Shown: positions 1-8,361 of the stretch, one piece after another
Layout: each line of letters opens with the position of its first letter
Numbering within the stretch: position 1 is the first letter of the stretch
Assembly: GCA_022843845.1 (NCBI GenBank)
Contig: JALHMW010000025.1
Coordinates: 1 to 64,000 of the forward strand
Length of the DNA: 64,000 nt
Reading direction: 5' to 3'
Source: Archangium sp.
GTDB lineage: Bacteria; Myxococcota; Myxococcia; Myxococcales; Myxococcaceae
Made by a program: the position numbers and the translations under genes
Notes under the pieces: model-generated
The model's input: only the letters and a program-made list of their open reading frames with translations
Told to the model about the DNA's origin: nothing
Databases searched by the model: none

Positions 1-1
1 A

Positions 2-310
2 GCAGGCGGCTCAGCAGCAGGCGGTGCCGCAGCAGGCGGCTCCGCGGCAGGCGGCTCCGCAGCAGGCGGTTCAGCAGCAGGCGGTTCGGCGGCAGGCGGT
101 TCGGCGGCAGGCGGTTCAGCAGCGGGCGGTTCTGCAGCGGGCGGTTCGGCGGCAGGCGGTTCAGCAGCAGGCGGTTCAGCAGCAGGCGGTTCAGCAGCAG
201 GCGGTTCAGCAGCGGGCGGTTCGGCGGCAGGCGGTTCAGCAGCAGGCGGTTCAGCAGCAGGCGGTTCCGCGGCGGGCGGTTCCGCGGCGGGCGGATCCGC
301 AGGCGGCGCG
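2..310 (+). repeat. In-frame 15-bp repeat array encoding an (AAGGS)n linker
   Basis: About twenty tandem copies of a 15-bp unit (variants of gcagcaggcggttca) encode Ala-Ala-Gly-Gly-Ser. The copies differ mainly at third positions (tca/tcg/tcc, gca/gcg), so the peptide is kept while the DNA drifts. It is a flexible spacer ahead of the Cys-rich repeats and continues beyond the window's left edge. Confidence 0.9.
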
Positions 311-2218
311 CCACTGAACAACGGCGCCATGTGCATGAGCGGCACCCAGTGCGCGAGCGGCTCATGCATCGACGGCGTCTGCTGCAACACCGCGTGTGGT
401 TCGGAGTGCTCAGCGTGCGTCGCCGCGAAGACGGGCCAACCGTCAGGCACCTGCGCTCCGGTCACGGTCAACACCGACCCCGACAACGAGTGTGACGACA
501 CAGCGGCCTCGTGCCGCACGGGGGTCTGCAACGGCGCCGGCGCGTGCCTGGCTCGGCCCAACACCACGATCTGCCGAGCAGGCGCTGGCACCTGCGACGT
601 TCCGGAGTTCTGCGCCAACGGCACCTGTCCCGCCGATGTCGTTCGGCCGGCCGCCTTCGCGTGCCGAGCGAGCGCAGGTGTCTGTGACGTCGCCGAGTCG
701 TGTAACGGCACCTCGCCCCAGTGCCCCGCAGACACCTTGTTGATGGGCACCGTGTGCCGCGGCGCCGCTGGCACGTGTGACGTCCCAGAAGTCTGCTCGG
801 GGCTTTCGGCGGCCTGCCCTGCCGATGTGCTGGTCGTCGCCACGACGGAGTGTCGCGCCTCCATCGGTGCCTGCGACGTCGCCGAACGCTGCACAGGGTC
901 GTCGGCGGCCTGCCCTACTGACGCCCTCGTCACGAGCGGAATGGCGTGCCGCCCGAGCGCCGGCCCGTGCGATCAGGCCGAGACGTGCAACGGCGCCACC
1001 GCCTTGTGCCCGGCAGACCTGCTGCGCCCCTCCTCGTTCGTCTGTCGAGCGTCGGCGGGCATCTGCGACGTCGCCGACACCTGCACCGGCGCGAGCGCTG
1101 CGTGCCCGGCCGACCAGGTCGCCGTCGCAGGCACGTCGTGCCGCGGCGCCGCGTCGAACTGTGACGTCGCCGAGGTCTGCAACGGCAGCTCGACGACGTG
1201 CCCGGCCGACGCGTTCCAGGCTGCGAACACCGTCTGCCGGGCCTCGACCGGAGTCTGCGATCTCGCGGAGACCTGCACCGGCGCGTCGGCCACGTGCCCG
1301 ACGAACACGTTCGCGGCCAACACGACCGTCTGCCGCGCCGCCACGGGCGTGTGCGATCGCGCCGAGAGCTGTACCGGCTCGACCGCCGCATGCCCCGCCG
1401 ACACGCTCGAACCCACCACCACGGTGTGCCGGGCCTCGGCAGGCGTCTGCGACCCGACCGAGTTCTGCACGGGAAGCTCCAACGCCTGTCCCACGAACAC
1501 GTTCACGGGCGCCGGAGGCATCTGCCGCCCCAGCGCGGGCCCGTGTGACACGCCCGAGACCTGCACCGGCAGCGCAGCGGCCTGCCCTGCCGACCTCTTC
1601 CTGAACAACCAGAACTTCTGCGGCGGCAACGCGTGGCGGTGTTCGGGGGTGTCGGCGCCCTGCCCGACGACCTGCACGGCGAACTTCCAGTGCAACGAGC
1701 CCAGCGGCATCATCTGCAACACCGGCAGCTGCGTCGACACGAAGACGATCTTCGTCTCTTCGACGAACACCGACGGCAACATGGGCGGCGCGGCTGGGGC
1801 AGACGCGATCTGCCAGGGTGAAGCGACGGCCGCCGGCCTGACGGGCACCTACAAGGCGTGGATCTCGACCACCGGCACCGGTGGGCAGACGGCCGCGCAG
1901 CGCATGGTGCAGCACAACCTGCCCTACGTCAGGATCACCCGCTCGAAGATCGCCGACAACTTCGCCGATCTCGTCGACGGCAGCCTCGACTCGGCGGTGC
2001 AGCTCGAGCGAAACGGCATCGTCTTCTCGGGGCCGGTCTTCACGGGCACTGCGGCCAACGGCGGAGCCGTCGCGAGCAACTGCAACAACTGGACGACCAG
2101 CAGCGCTGCGGTCAACGGGCTCATCGGCTCGTCGTCGTCGACCTCGGGCACCTGGACGAACCTCGAGCTGCGCAGCTGCGACCAGGCCAACATCCGCGTG
2201 TACTGCGTCGAACAGTGA
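2..2218 (+). CDS. Secreted Cys-rich repeat protein with DUF1554-like C-terminal domain (5' truncated by window edge)
   Basis: The frame is open from base 2 through the ATG at 329, so the annotated part is the C-terminal ~738 residues of a longer protein; the true start lies outside the window. It has three parts. First comes a low-complexity (Ala-Ala-Gly-Gly-Ser)n linker (bases 2-310). Then come 11 tandem ~31-residue Cys-rich units of the type CRxSxGxCDxxExCxGxxxxCPAD (about 585-1625). The last part is a ~160-residue domain resembling DUF1554, a C-type-lectin-like fold best known from Leptospira surface proteins (motifs IFVSS, ADAICQ, KAWIS, NNWTTS and a terminal RVYCVEQ). An extracellular or surface-displayed adhesion role is inference. 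No anchor is visible at the C-terminus; a signal peptide would be upstream of the window. Confidence 0.85.
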   Translation, partial: AGGSAAGGAAAGGSAAGGSAAGGSAAGGSAAGGSAAGGSAAGGSAAGGSAAGGSAAGGSAAGGSAAGGSAAGGSAAGGSAAGGSAAGGSAAGGSAAGGSAGGAPLNNGAMCMSGTQCASGSCIDGVCCNTACGSECSACVAAKTGQPSGTCAPVTVNTDPDNECDDTAASCRTGVCNGAGACLARPNTTICRAGAGTCDVPEFCANGTCPADVVRPAAFACRASAGVCDVAESCNGTSPQCPADTLLMGTVCRGAAGTCDVPEVCSGLSAACPADVLVVATTECRASIGACDVAERCTGSSAACPTDALVTSGMACRPSAGPCDQAETCNGATALCPADLLRPSSFVCRASAGICDVADTCTGASAACPADQVAVAGTSCRGAASNCDVAEVCNGSSTTCPADAFQAANTVCRASTGVCDLAETCTGASATCPTNTFAANTTVCRAATGVCDRAESCTGSTAACPADTLEPTTTVCRASAGVCDPTEFCTGSSNACPTNTFTGAGGICRPSAGPCDTPETCTGSAAACPADLFLNNQNFCGGNAWRCSGVSAPCPTTCTANFQCNEPSGIICNTGSCVDTKTIFVSSTNTDGNMGGAAGADAICQGEATAAGLTGTYKAWISTTGTGGQTAAQRMVQHNLPYVRITRSKIADNFADLVDGSLDSAVQLERNGIVFSGPVFTGTAANGGAVASNCNNWTTSSAAVNGLIGSSSSTSGTWTNLELRSCDQANIRVYCVEQ

Positions 2219-2221
2219 CGC

Positions 2222-2959
2222 TCAGGCCAACCCGGCCTCGACGAGCAGGCCCTGCGTCCGTGGCGACGGCGGGGCCGTGAGGATCGAGAAGAGCGTGTCG
2301 ACGAGATCCGAGATGAAGAGCTCTCGAAACGCGGGCGACGGGTTGTCGGCGCTCAGCCGCCCGAAGGCGACGATCGAGCTGTAGAGCACGTTCGAGAAGC
2401 GCTCCTGGTGCATCATCAACAGCTCGCCGGGGATCGAGATGAGCGGAATCATCGCCTCGGCGATGCGCATGGCGCCGGGCGTGGCGTTGGCGGCCGGGCG
2501 CATGAACAGGGGCATCGTCGGGTTGACGGTGAGCTGGGCCGAGATCGACACGAACTCTGGCCCGCCGTCGGCGTCTTCGAGCTTGGCCACCAGGGGCCGC
2601 ACCAGCACGTCGAGAATCGTGCGCAGCTCGACCTTGCCCTGCGATTGGAGGAGATCGAGCTGGGCGACGTACCGGGCCTGAATCGGGTCGGCGTGACGGT
2701 TCAAGATCGCGTCGATGAGGCCCTCGCGCGACTTGAAGTGGTAGAGCACCGCGGAGTTGTTGCGCTGCCCCGCCGTCTCGCTCACCTCTCGCAACGAGAC
2801 CGCATCGACGCCGCGCGACGAGAACAACTTCTCGGCCGCGCGCATCAAGGACAAGCGCGTTCGCTGCGCGTCGCGCGGCTGCTTCTCCTTGGACGACTTG
2901 CGTGGGGCACGAGCGCGCGTCACGGGCGACGGCTTACCGCAAGCCGAATGGCAAGGCAT
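2222..2959 (-). CDS. TetR/AcrR-family transcriptional regulator
   Basis: A 245-residue protein with an N-terminal TetR helix-turn-helix (about residues 30-85: RTRLSLMRAAEKLF, then SLREVSETAG, then VLYHFKSREGLIDAIL) and a ligand-binding C-terminal region of normal size. I took the ATG at 2959; a TTG one codon upstream is also possible. It is divergent from the metal-handling operon that starts at 3050, across a 90-bp gap, so control of that operon is the simplest inference. I found no convincing palindromic operator in the gap. Its 3' end lies 3 bp from the end of the convergent Cys-repeat gene. Confidence 0.85.
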   Translation of the reverse strand: MPCHSACGKPSPVTRARAPRKSSKEKQPRDAQRTRLSLMRAAEKLFSSRGVDAVSLREVSETAGQRNNSAVLYHFKSREGLIDAILNRHADPIQARYVAQLDLLQSQGKVELRTILDVLVRPLVAKLEDADGGPEFVSISAQLTVNPTMPLFMRPAANATPGAMRIAEAMIPLISIPGELLMMHQERFSNVLYSSIVAFGRLSADNPSPAFRELFISDLVDTLFSILTAPPSPRTQGLLVEAGLA

Positions 2960-3049
2960 CAACGCCGCTGCGGAGGATGGGCCGATCGGTTACTGCCTGA
3001 GCAGCCCTCCCTGAAACATCGGGGGAGCACGACTCATCACGAGGTGACC

Positions 3050-3559
3050 ATGCGCTCCGTCTTCCTGCTGCTCCTGCTGGCGTGTGCCGGCCCCGCTGCG
3101 CATGAGCACCCTGCCTCAGGCACCGCGCTCGACCCGGCCACCCTTCCCTCGCCCCGCGTCGCCGTCGCGACGACCTTGAGCGCCACCGACGCCCTGGCTG
3201 CCTCTGACTGCGCGCTGCCGACGGCGCCGTTCGTCACGTGCCAGCCGGCCGAACCAGACCCGGTCGAGCCTGCGCCCTCGGAGCACCACCACCACGAAGC
3301 GCCGAAGGCCCCGGTCGCACCGCCTCCACACCAGCACGACGAGGCCGCCCCTGTCGGCGCGAGCCCTCCTCCTGCAGCGCCGAAGGCCGTCGCAAAGCCC
3401 ACCGCCGTCACGAAGGTGAAAGATCCCATCTGCGGAATGATGATCGACCCCGCGAAGGCTCCCGAGCGCGTGACGCGAGGGGGCGTCACCACGTTCTTCT
3501 GCTCAGCCACGTGCAAGCGCGCCTTCCTCGCGCGGGCCACCGATGGAGGCACGCGATGA
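3050..3559 (+). CDS. Lipoprotein with His-rich spacer and C-terminal YHS metal-binding domain
   Basis: A 169-residue protein starting at an ATG preceded by gaggtg. A short hydrophobic signal ends in a lipobox-like LLAC at residue 12. Residues 78-96 contain His clusters (HHHH, HQH). Residues 124-162 form a YHS domain (DPICGMMID, then FFCSATCKRAF), a Cys-rich domain associated with copper and heavy-metal handling. Its stop overlaps the start of the next gene (ATGA), so the two are translationally coupled. A periplasmic metal-binding lipoprotein role is a family-based inference. Confidence 0.8.
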   Translation: MRSVFLLLLLACAGPAAHEHPASGTALDPATLPSPRVAVATTLSATDALAASDCALPTAPFVTCQPAEPDPVEPAPSEHHHHEAPKAPVAPPPHQHDEAAPVGASPPPAAPKAVAKPTAVTKVKDPICGMMIDPAKAPERVTRGGVTTFFCSATCKRAFLARATDGGTR

Positions 3560-4971
3560 CCCCTATCCAGATGGTGGTGTCTCTCCTCGCTGTGCTGATG
3601 CTGGGGCCAGCCTGCGCGACCAGCCGCATGAGCGGCGACGTGCGCGCCGTCGAGTCGTCTCTGGCAGAGCGCGCCCGGCTCCCGGAGCTCACCCTGCCGG
3701 CGTTCGACGCCCCCGACGATCTGCCCGCCGAGGTCGACCGCCTGGTCGAGAAGCCCCTGACCGACGACAGCGCCGTGCGGGTCGCCCTGCTCTCGAACCG
3801 CGACGCGAGGGCCGCCCTGGCCGACATCGGCATCGCGCGCGGCGACTACCTGCAGGCAGGCCTCATCCCCAACCCCGAGCTCGATCTCGCCGTTCGCGCC
3901 CCCGGCGGCCCGCAGCCCCTGCAGCTCGACATCGGCCTCGAGCTCTCGATCTCGGCGACGGTCCTCGCGCCGCTGCGCGCGTCGGTCGCCGAAGCCCAGC
4001 TCGAGGCTGCACGGCTTCGCGCGACGGGCTTCCTGCTCGAGCTCGCGTGGCAGACGAGGCTCGCCTTCTTCGAAGCCCAGGCCGCGCAGCAGCGGCTCGA
4101 CTTGAGGCTGCGCGCGTTCGCGAGCCAGCAGGCCTCGTACGCCACCGCCGTCGAGCTCCATCGGGTGGGGAACCTGCCCGCCATCGATCTCGCGAACGAG
4201 CTGGCTGCGGTCGAGCTGTCGCGGCTGCAGGTCGCCGAGTCCGAGAACGCGCTCCTCGACGCGCGAGAGGCGCTGACCCGCAAGCTGGGCCTCGCGGGCG
4301 CGCGCACCGGCTTCTCGATCGCTGGCACGCTCCCCACCCCGAAAGACACGCCGGTGCCGACCGACGCCGAGGCGAAGGCCATCACCGCGAGCCTCGAGCT
4401 GCTCGAGTTCAACCGACGCGCCGAGGCTGCCAGCCGCAAGGTGGGCCTCGCGACGACCGAAGGGTGGCTGCCGCACCTGACGGCCGGCTTTCATGGCGAG
4501 CGCGACGCCGATCTCTGGGAGCTCGGCGCGCACGTGGGGGTGGGGCTGCCCATCTTCGATCGCGCCCAGGGCCGGCAGCTCTCGGCGCAGAGTGAGTACG
4601 ACGCGCTCCGCGCACGGGCCGAGAGCACGGCCATCGGCATCCGCTCCGTCACGAGATCCACTCTCAACCGGGTCGAGTCGGCCGGGCGCCGAGCCCGTCA
4701 CTTCGCCGAGCGCCTGGTGCCCGCCCGCCAGAAGCAGCTCGACGAGACGGTGCTCCAGTACAACGCGATGACGGTGGGTGTGTTCCAGGTGCTCCAGGTG
4801 CAGCGCGGCGTCACCGAGTCGGCGCTCGCGCAGGTCGACGCCACGCTCGACTACTGGAAAGCGCGGGCCGGGCTCGACCTGCTCCTCGCCGGCCGCTCCA
4901 CGCCATTGAGTGCCGGCATGGCGCTCCCCTCGAGCACGCTGTCGACGCCGTCGGCCCAGGGAGGGCACTGA
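3556..4971 (+). CDS. TolC/CusC-like outer-membrane efflux protein
   Basis: A 471-residue outer membrane efflux protein. The N-terminus is lipoprotein-like (LGPAC near residue 21). Long alternating Ala/Leu/Glu-rich helices follow in two repeats, with LxNRDARAALADIGIARGDY and GLPIFDRAQG as family landmarks. Such proteins form the outer-membrane channel of tripartite RND or ABC pumps. It overlaps the upstream YHS gene by 4 bp and is 2 bp from the multicopper oxidase. No RND pump or adaptor gene sits next to it here, so its inner-membrane partner must be elsewhere or absent. Confidence 0.88.
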   Translation: MTPIQMVVSLLAVLMLGPACATSRMSGDVRAVESSLAERARLPELTLPAFDAPDDLPAEVDRLVEKPLTDDSAVRVALLSNRDARAALADIGIARGDYLQAGLIPNPELDLAVRAPGGPQPLQLDIGLELSISATVLAPLRASVAEAQLEAARLRATGFLLELAWQTRLAFFEAQAAQQRLDLRLRAFASQQASYATAVELHRVGNLPAIDLANELAAVELSRLQVAESENALLDAREALTRKLGLAGARTGFSIAGTLPTPKDTPVPTDAEAKAITASLELLEFNRRAEAASRKVGLATTEGWLPHLTAGFHGERDADLWELGAHVGVGLPIFDRAQGRQLSAQSEYDALRARAESTAIGIRSVTRSTLNRVESAGRRARHFAERLVPARQKQLDETVLQYNAMTVGVFQVLQVQRGVTESALAQVDATLDYWKARAGLDLLLAGRSTPLSAGMALPSSTLSTPSAQGGH

Positions 4972-4973
4972 TC

Positions 4974-6257
4974 ATGAACCGACGCGAGCTGATGCAGCTG
5001 GGTCTTGCGGCAGGTGGAATGGCAATGGCGCGCGACGCGGTCGCGAAAGCCGTCGCGGTGCAGCAGCCGATCGTCGCGCCTGGCGGGCAACGCGGGGTGG
5101 TGACGCCGAATGGCTCGACCCTGCCCTGGAAGCTCGTCGACGGCGTGAAGGTCGGTCACCTGGTGGTGAGCGAGTTCGATCACGAGATCGCGCCCGGGCT
5201 GACGATTCGCGCGTGGGGCTACAACGGCTCGACCCCGGGGCCGACGATCGAGGTGACGCAGGGCGATCGGGTGCGCCTCTACGTCACCAACCGGCTCCGC
5301 GAGATCACCACGGTGCACTGGCACGGCGTGATCCTCCCCAACGGCATGGACGGCGTCGCGGGGCTCACCCAGAAGGGCATCGAGCCCGGAGCGACGTTCC
5401 TCTACGAGTTCACCTTCCGCGACGCGGGCACGTTCATGTACCACCCGCACGCCGACGAGATGACCCAGATGGCGATGGGCATGAACGGCATGATCGTCGT
5501 GCACCCGAAGACGCCGTCGGGGCCGAAGGTCGACCGCGACTTCGTGTTGATGTCGCACGAGTGGAACATCAAACCCGGCGCGCGCCGGCCAGACCCGAAC
5601 GCGATGGCCGACTTCAACGTGCTCACGTTCAACTCGAAGGCCTTCCCTGCGACGGCGCCGCTCGTCATGGGCGTCGGCGAGCGGGTTCGCGTACGGGTGG
5701 GCAACCTCTCACCGATGGATCATCACCCGATTCACCTGCACGGAGTGAGCGCCGAGCTCACGTGGACCGACGGCGGTCAGGTGCCCGTGTCGGCGCGCCA
5801 CCCCGAGACGACCTTCCTGGTGCCGGTCGGCGCGCTGCGGGTCTTCGAGTTCGTTCCGAAAGAACCCGGCGACTGGGCGATGCACTGTCACATGACCCAC
5901 CACGTGATGAACCAGATGGGCCACGGCTTCCCCGTCATGGTGGGCGCCGACGCCAGGCGCATCGACGCGCGGGTGCGGCCCCTGGTGCCCAGCTACATGA
6001 CGATGGGCCAGGACGGCATGTCGGGCATGGCCGAGATGCAGATGCGGGTGCCCGAGAACTCCATTCCCATGATGGGCGGCGAGGGGCCATTCGGGCTCAT
6101 CGACATGGGCGGCATGTTCACGGTGCTCAAGGTTCGCCAGCAGCCCGAACGCGAAGACGGCACCGGGTGGTACCAGCACCCGCCTGGCACCGTCGCGACC
6201 GTCGCGCCGGCCGAGACGATGCGCGCCGACGGCATCGACCCGAACCGTACGAGCTGA
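4974..6257 (+). CDS. Multicopper oxidase, copper-resistance type
   Basis: A 427-residue multicopper oxidase with all copper-ligand motifs: HWHG, YHPHADE, HHPIHLHG and the type-1/trinuclear HCHxxxHxxxxM motif (HCHMTHHVMNQM). The N-terminus carries an RR pair followed by a hydrophobic Ala/Gly/Met stretch, compatible with Tat export. A Met-rich segment lies between about residues 340 and 370 (MGQDGMSGMAEMQM), as in copper-tolerance oxidases of the CueO/CopA type. It is the last gene of the operon, 2 bp after the TolC-like gene. Periplasmic Cu(I) oxidation is the likely job. Confidence 0.9.
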   Translation: MNRRELMQLGLAAGGMAMARDAVAKAVAVQQPIVAPGGQRGVVTPNGSTLPWKLVDGVKVGHLVVSEFDHEIAPGLTIRAWGYNGSTPGPTIEVTQGDRVRLYVTNRLREITTVHWHGVILPNGMDGVAGLTQKGIEPGATFLYEFTFRDAGTFMYHPHADEMTQMAMGMNGMIVVHPKTPSGPKVDRDFVLMSHEWNIKPGARRPDPNAMADFNVLTFNSKAFPATAPLVMGVGERVRVRVGNLSPMDHHPIHLHGVSAELTWTDGGQVPVSARHPETTFLVPVGALRVFEFVPKEPGDWAMHCHMTHHVMNQMGHGFPVMVGADARRIDARVRPLVPSYMTMGQDGMSGMAEMQMRVPENSIPMMGGEGPFGLIDMGGMFTVLKVRQQPEREDGTGWYQHPPGTVATVAPAETMRADGIDPNRTS

Positions 6258-6263
6258 GCACTC

Positions 6264-6314
6264 CTCCAGCCCGGTGACCCGGCCGGAAGCGACCCACGCC
6301 GGCCGCCGCTGGAG
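6264..6314. terminator. Inverted repeat between convergent genes, probable bidirectional terminator
   Basis: CTCCAGC at 6264-6270 pairs with GCTGGAG at 6308-6314, with an inner CGGCCGG/CCGGCCG pairing. It fills the 58-bp gap between the convergent multicopper oxidase and VCBS-protein genes. There is no T-run, so it may act with Rho. Confidence 0.5.
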
Positions 6315-6315
6315 C

Positions 6316-8295
6316 TCAGGAACGGCGACGGGAGCGCAGCGCTGACCAGCACGCCAGCAACGCCAGCAACGCGCCACCTGCCGCCTGGCCGCAGCCGCAC
6401 CCCACCCGTGCGTCGGTGGGCTCACACGCCACGACGATCTCGAACGGCACGGTGACGCCACCTCGCGACAGGGCGAGGCGGTAGGTGCCGCCCGACGCAG
6501 CCGGTGGCGTCCATCGGAGCGCGCCGTCGTCGCCGTCGAAGGTCAGGCCCGCAGGGACGTCACCCCCACGCGCGCTGATCGTGCCGGGACCCAGGCTGTC
6601 GAAGAAGTATGCCGTGAGCGGCAACCCGCACCGCGCCTGCACGGTCCGCACGACTGGCGCCGTGCCACCGCCGGAGGCGCCGCCCGCCGCTCCGCCGCCC
6701 GTCATGCCACCCGCGTCTGCCTCGCTGCCTGCGTCCGGGGTGCCGCCATCCGACCTCCCACCGTCGGCAGCGCCGCCATCGACGAGCGGCGGGAGGCAGA
6801 GGGACAGCTCGGACGGCTCGCCGCGGGCGATGGTGAGGAGCGAGGCCGTGCTCAGTCGCACCGCCCGCCTGATGATCGAGCCGCCGACGAACCGGACCCT
6901 CACGACAGCCACGTCGTCGGACACCGTGCCGAGGCCGAAGCGCATGCGGGGTTCCGGCATGGTGCCGCGCCCGGTGCCTCCGCTCACCTCTCGCCGGCCG
7001 CTCAGCCGCCCACCGTCGCAGCGTTCGAGCACGGCCGAGGCGCCGAGTGCGTCGCGGGGTTGACCCGACTGCGGCTCGACGGCGCGAACGATCAACGCGC
7101 GCTGGCCCGGAAGATCGTTCCGCCAGAGCTGATCGGCCGGCTGCCGGTGCACGGCCAGATCGAGGTCGCCGTCGCGATCGGCATCGAACAACACCGCGGC
7201 GACGGCGCTCCCGCCTCCGAGGCCCGGCGTCGGCGTCGCGCGGAACCCTCCGTCGCGTTGGTTCAGGAGCACGAGATCGGTGAGGCCCGACGCTGGGCGC
7301 CCGCCGTCGAGCTGCGCCTCCATCACCAGCACGAGATCATCCCACCCGTCGCTGTCGAGATCTCCACACGCCGAGGCCCCGACGCGCGCCTGGCCGCCGA
7401 AGAGCCGTTGCCCCTCGACGAACACGCCGGGCGCGCGCTGCCACCTCACGGTGTTCTCGCCGACGTCGGCGGCGTCGGTCCACACCAGGTCGAGAAACCC
7501 GTCGTTGTCGAGATCGCAGAGCGTGACGTCGCCCTTGTTGTCGTTGCTGGGCTCGAGGTTGAGCGTCGGGCCGAACGACGCGCCCAGGTTGATCCAGACA
7601 TCCGGGACCTCCTCGAGCCTCGCCACCAGATCGACATCGCCGTCGTCGTCGAGATCGGCGACCGAGAGATACTCCCCGTTCACCAGTGGCGTCTGAGGCA
7701 GGCCGAGGCCGCTGAGCTCACGCGTGAACCGACCCGCGCCGTCGTTTCGCCAGACCTCGAGACCATCGAATTGCGCGACGATGTCGAGATCGCCGTCTCC
7801 CTCGACGTCGAACAGGCCAACGCCTTCGTAGTTGCTCGAGACCGGAAAGCCCGGAGCCGACTGGAGCGCGAAGGGAGGGACCGCCACAGGCCCCCGGTTG
7901 AGATCGACGTACAGCGCGCCGAAGCCCGTTCGTACGACATCGGGCCACCCATCACCGTTGAGGTCGCCGACGACCACCGACCGCTGGGCGAGCTGCGTCG
8001 CGAAGTGCGGCGCGATGACGCTGGTGACGTCGGTGTAGCTCGGCAGCTGGTTGCAGGAGGTGCGCAGCACCCGCGCCCCGGCGTCCGTGCCATCACCGGC
8101 GTTCGTGATCACCTCGGGGCACCCATCTCCGTCGAGATCGACCGTCGCCAGGCCGGCGATCCGATTGTTCCCCGCGACGACGAACCCGGTCGGAGCCGTG
8201 ACGTTGGTGAAGGTCGGCTGTGCCGCGACGCCGAGGGACGCCAGCGCGCCAGCGAGCATCGCGACGCGGGGAATCACCGTCGACCCGAAGGACAT
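6316..8295 (-). CDS. VCBS/FG-GAP repeat protein with ASPIC/UnbV domain and MYXO-CTERM-like anchor
   Basis: A 659-residue exported protein. After an N-terminal signal it has seven FG-GAP/VCBS blades, each with a calcium-type DxDxDG motif (DLDGDGCPE, DLNGDGWPD, DVEGDGDLD, DLDDDGDVD, DLDNDGFLD, DLDSDGWDD, DADRDGDLD). An ASPIC/UnbV-like domain (DALGASAVLER, MRFGLGTVSDD) follows, as in CRTAC1 proteins, then a DGG/DAG-rich linker and an Ig-like region. The C-terminus reads GCGCG, a hydrophobic helix, then RSRRRS, the pattern of MYXO-CTERM sorting tags. I chose the ATG at 8295, which has a plausible signal peptide; a weak TACAAG -10 lies 6 nt upstream. Confidence 0.87.
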   Translation of the reverse strand: MSFGSTVIPRVAMLAGALASLGVAAQPTFTNVTAPTGFVVAGNNRIAGLATVDLDGDGCPEVITNAGDGTDAGARVLRTSCNQLPSYTDVTSVIAPHFATQLAQRSVVVGDLNGDGWPDVVRTGFGALYVDLNRGPVAVPPFALQSAPGFPVSSNYEGVGLFDVEGDGDLDIVAQFDGLEVWRNDGAGRFTRELSGLGLPQTPLVNGEYLSVADLDDDGDVDLVARLEEVPDVWINLGASFGPTLNLEPSNDNKGDVTLCDLDNDGFLDLVWTDAADVGENTVRWQRAPGVFVEGQRLFGGQARVGASACGDLDSDGWDDLVLVMEAQLDGGRPASGLTDLVLLNQRDGGFRATPTPGLGGGSAVAAVLFDADRDGDLDLAVHRQPADQLWRNDLPGQRALIVRAVEPQSGQPRDALGASAVLERCDGGRLSGRREVSGGTGRGTMPEPRMRFGLGTVSDDVAVVRVRFVGGSIIRRAVRLSTASLLTIARGEPSELSLCLPPLVDGGAADGGRSDGGTPDAGSEADAGGMTGGGAAGGASGGGTAPVVRTVQARCGLPLTAYFFDSLGPGTISARGGDVPAGLTFDGDDGALRWTPPAASGGTYRLALSRGGVTVPFEIVVACEPTDARVGCGCGQAAGGALLALLACWSALRSRRRS

Positions 8296-8361
8296 GCTCT
8301 GCTTGTACCGCGACCACAGGGAGCCGACGAGTCCGTACCGTACGCGAAGGGTCTTCGTCAG

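Noticed and set aside
24..317. Gln-Gln-Ala-Val repeat frame at the window start
   Set aside because: It is the +1 frame of the (AAGGS)n array, which is continuous with the downstream Cys-repeat gene.
443..1915. 490-codon open frame on the minus strand opposite the Cys-repeat gene
   Set aside because: It is Arg/Ala/Gly-rich with no domain and is the mirror of a strongly supported repeat protein; long antisense frames are expected in high-GC DNA.
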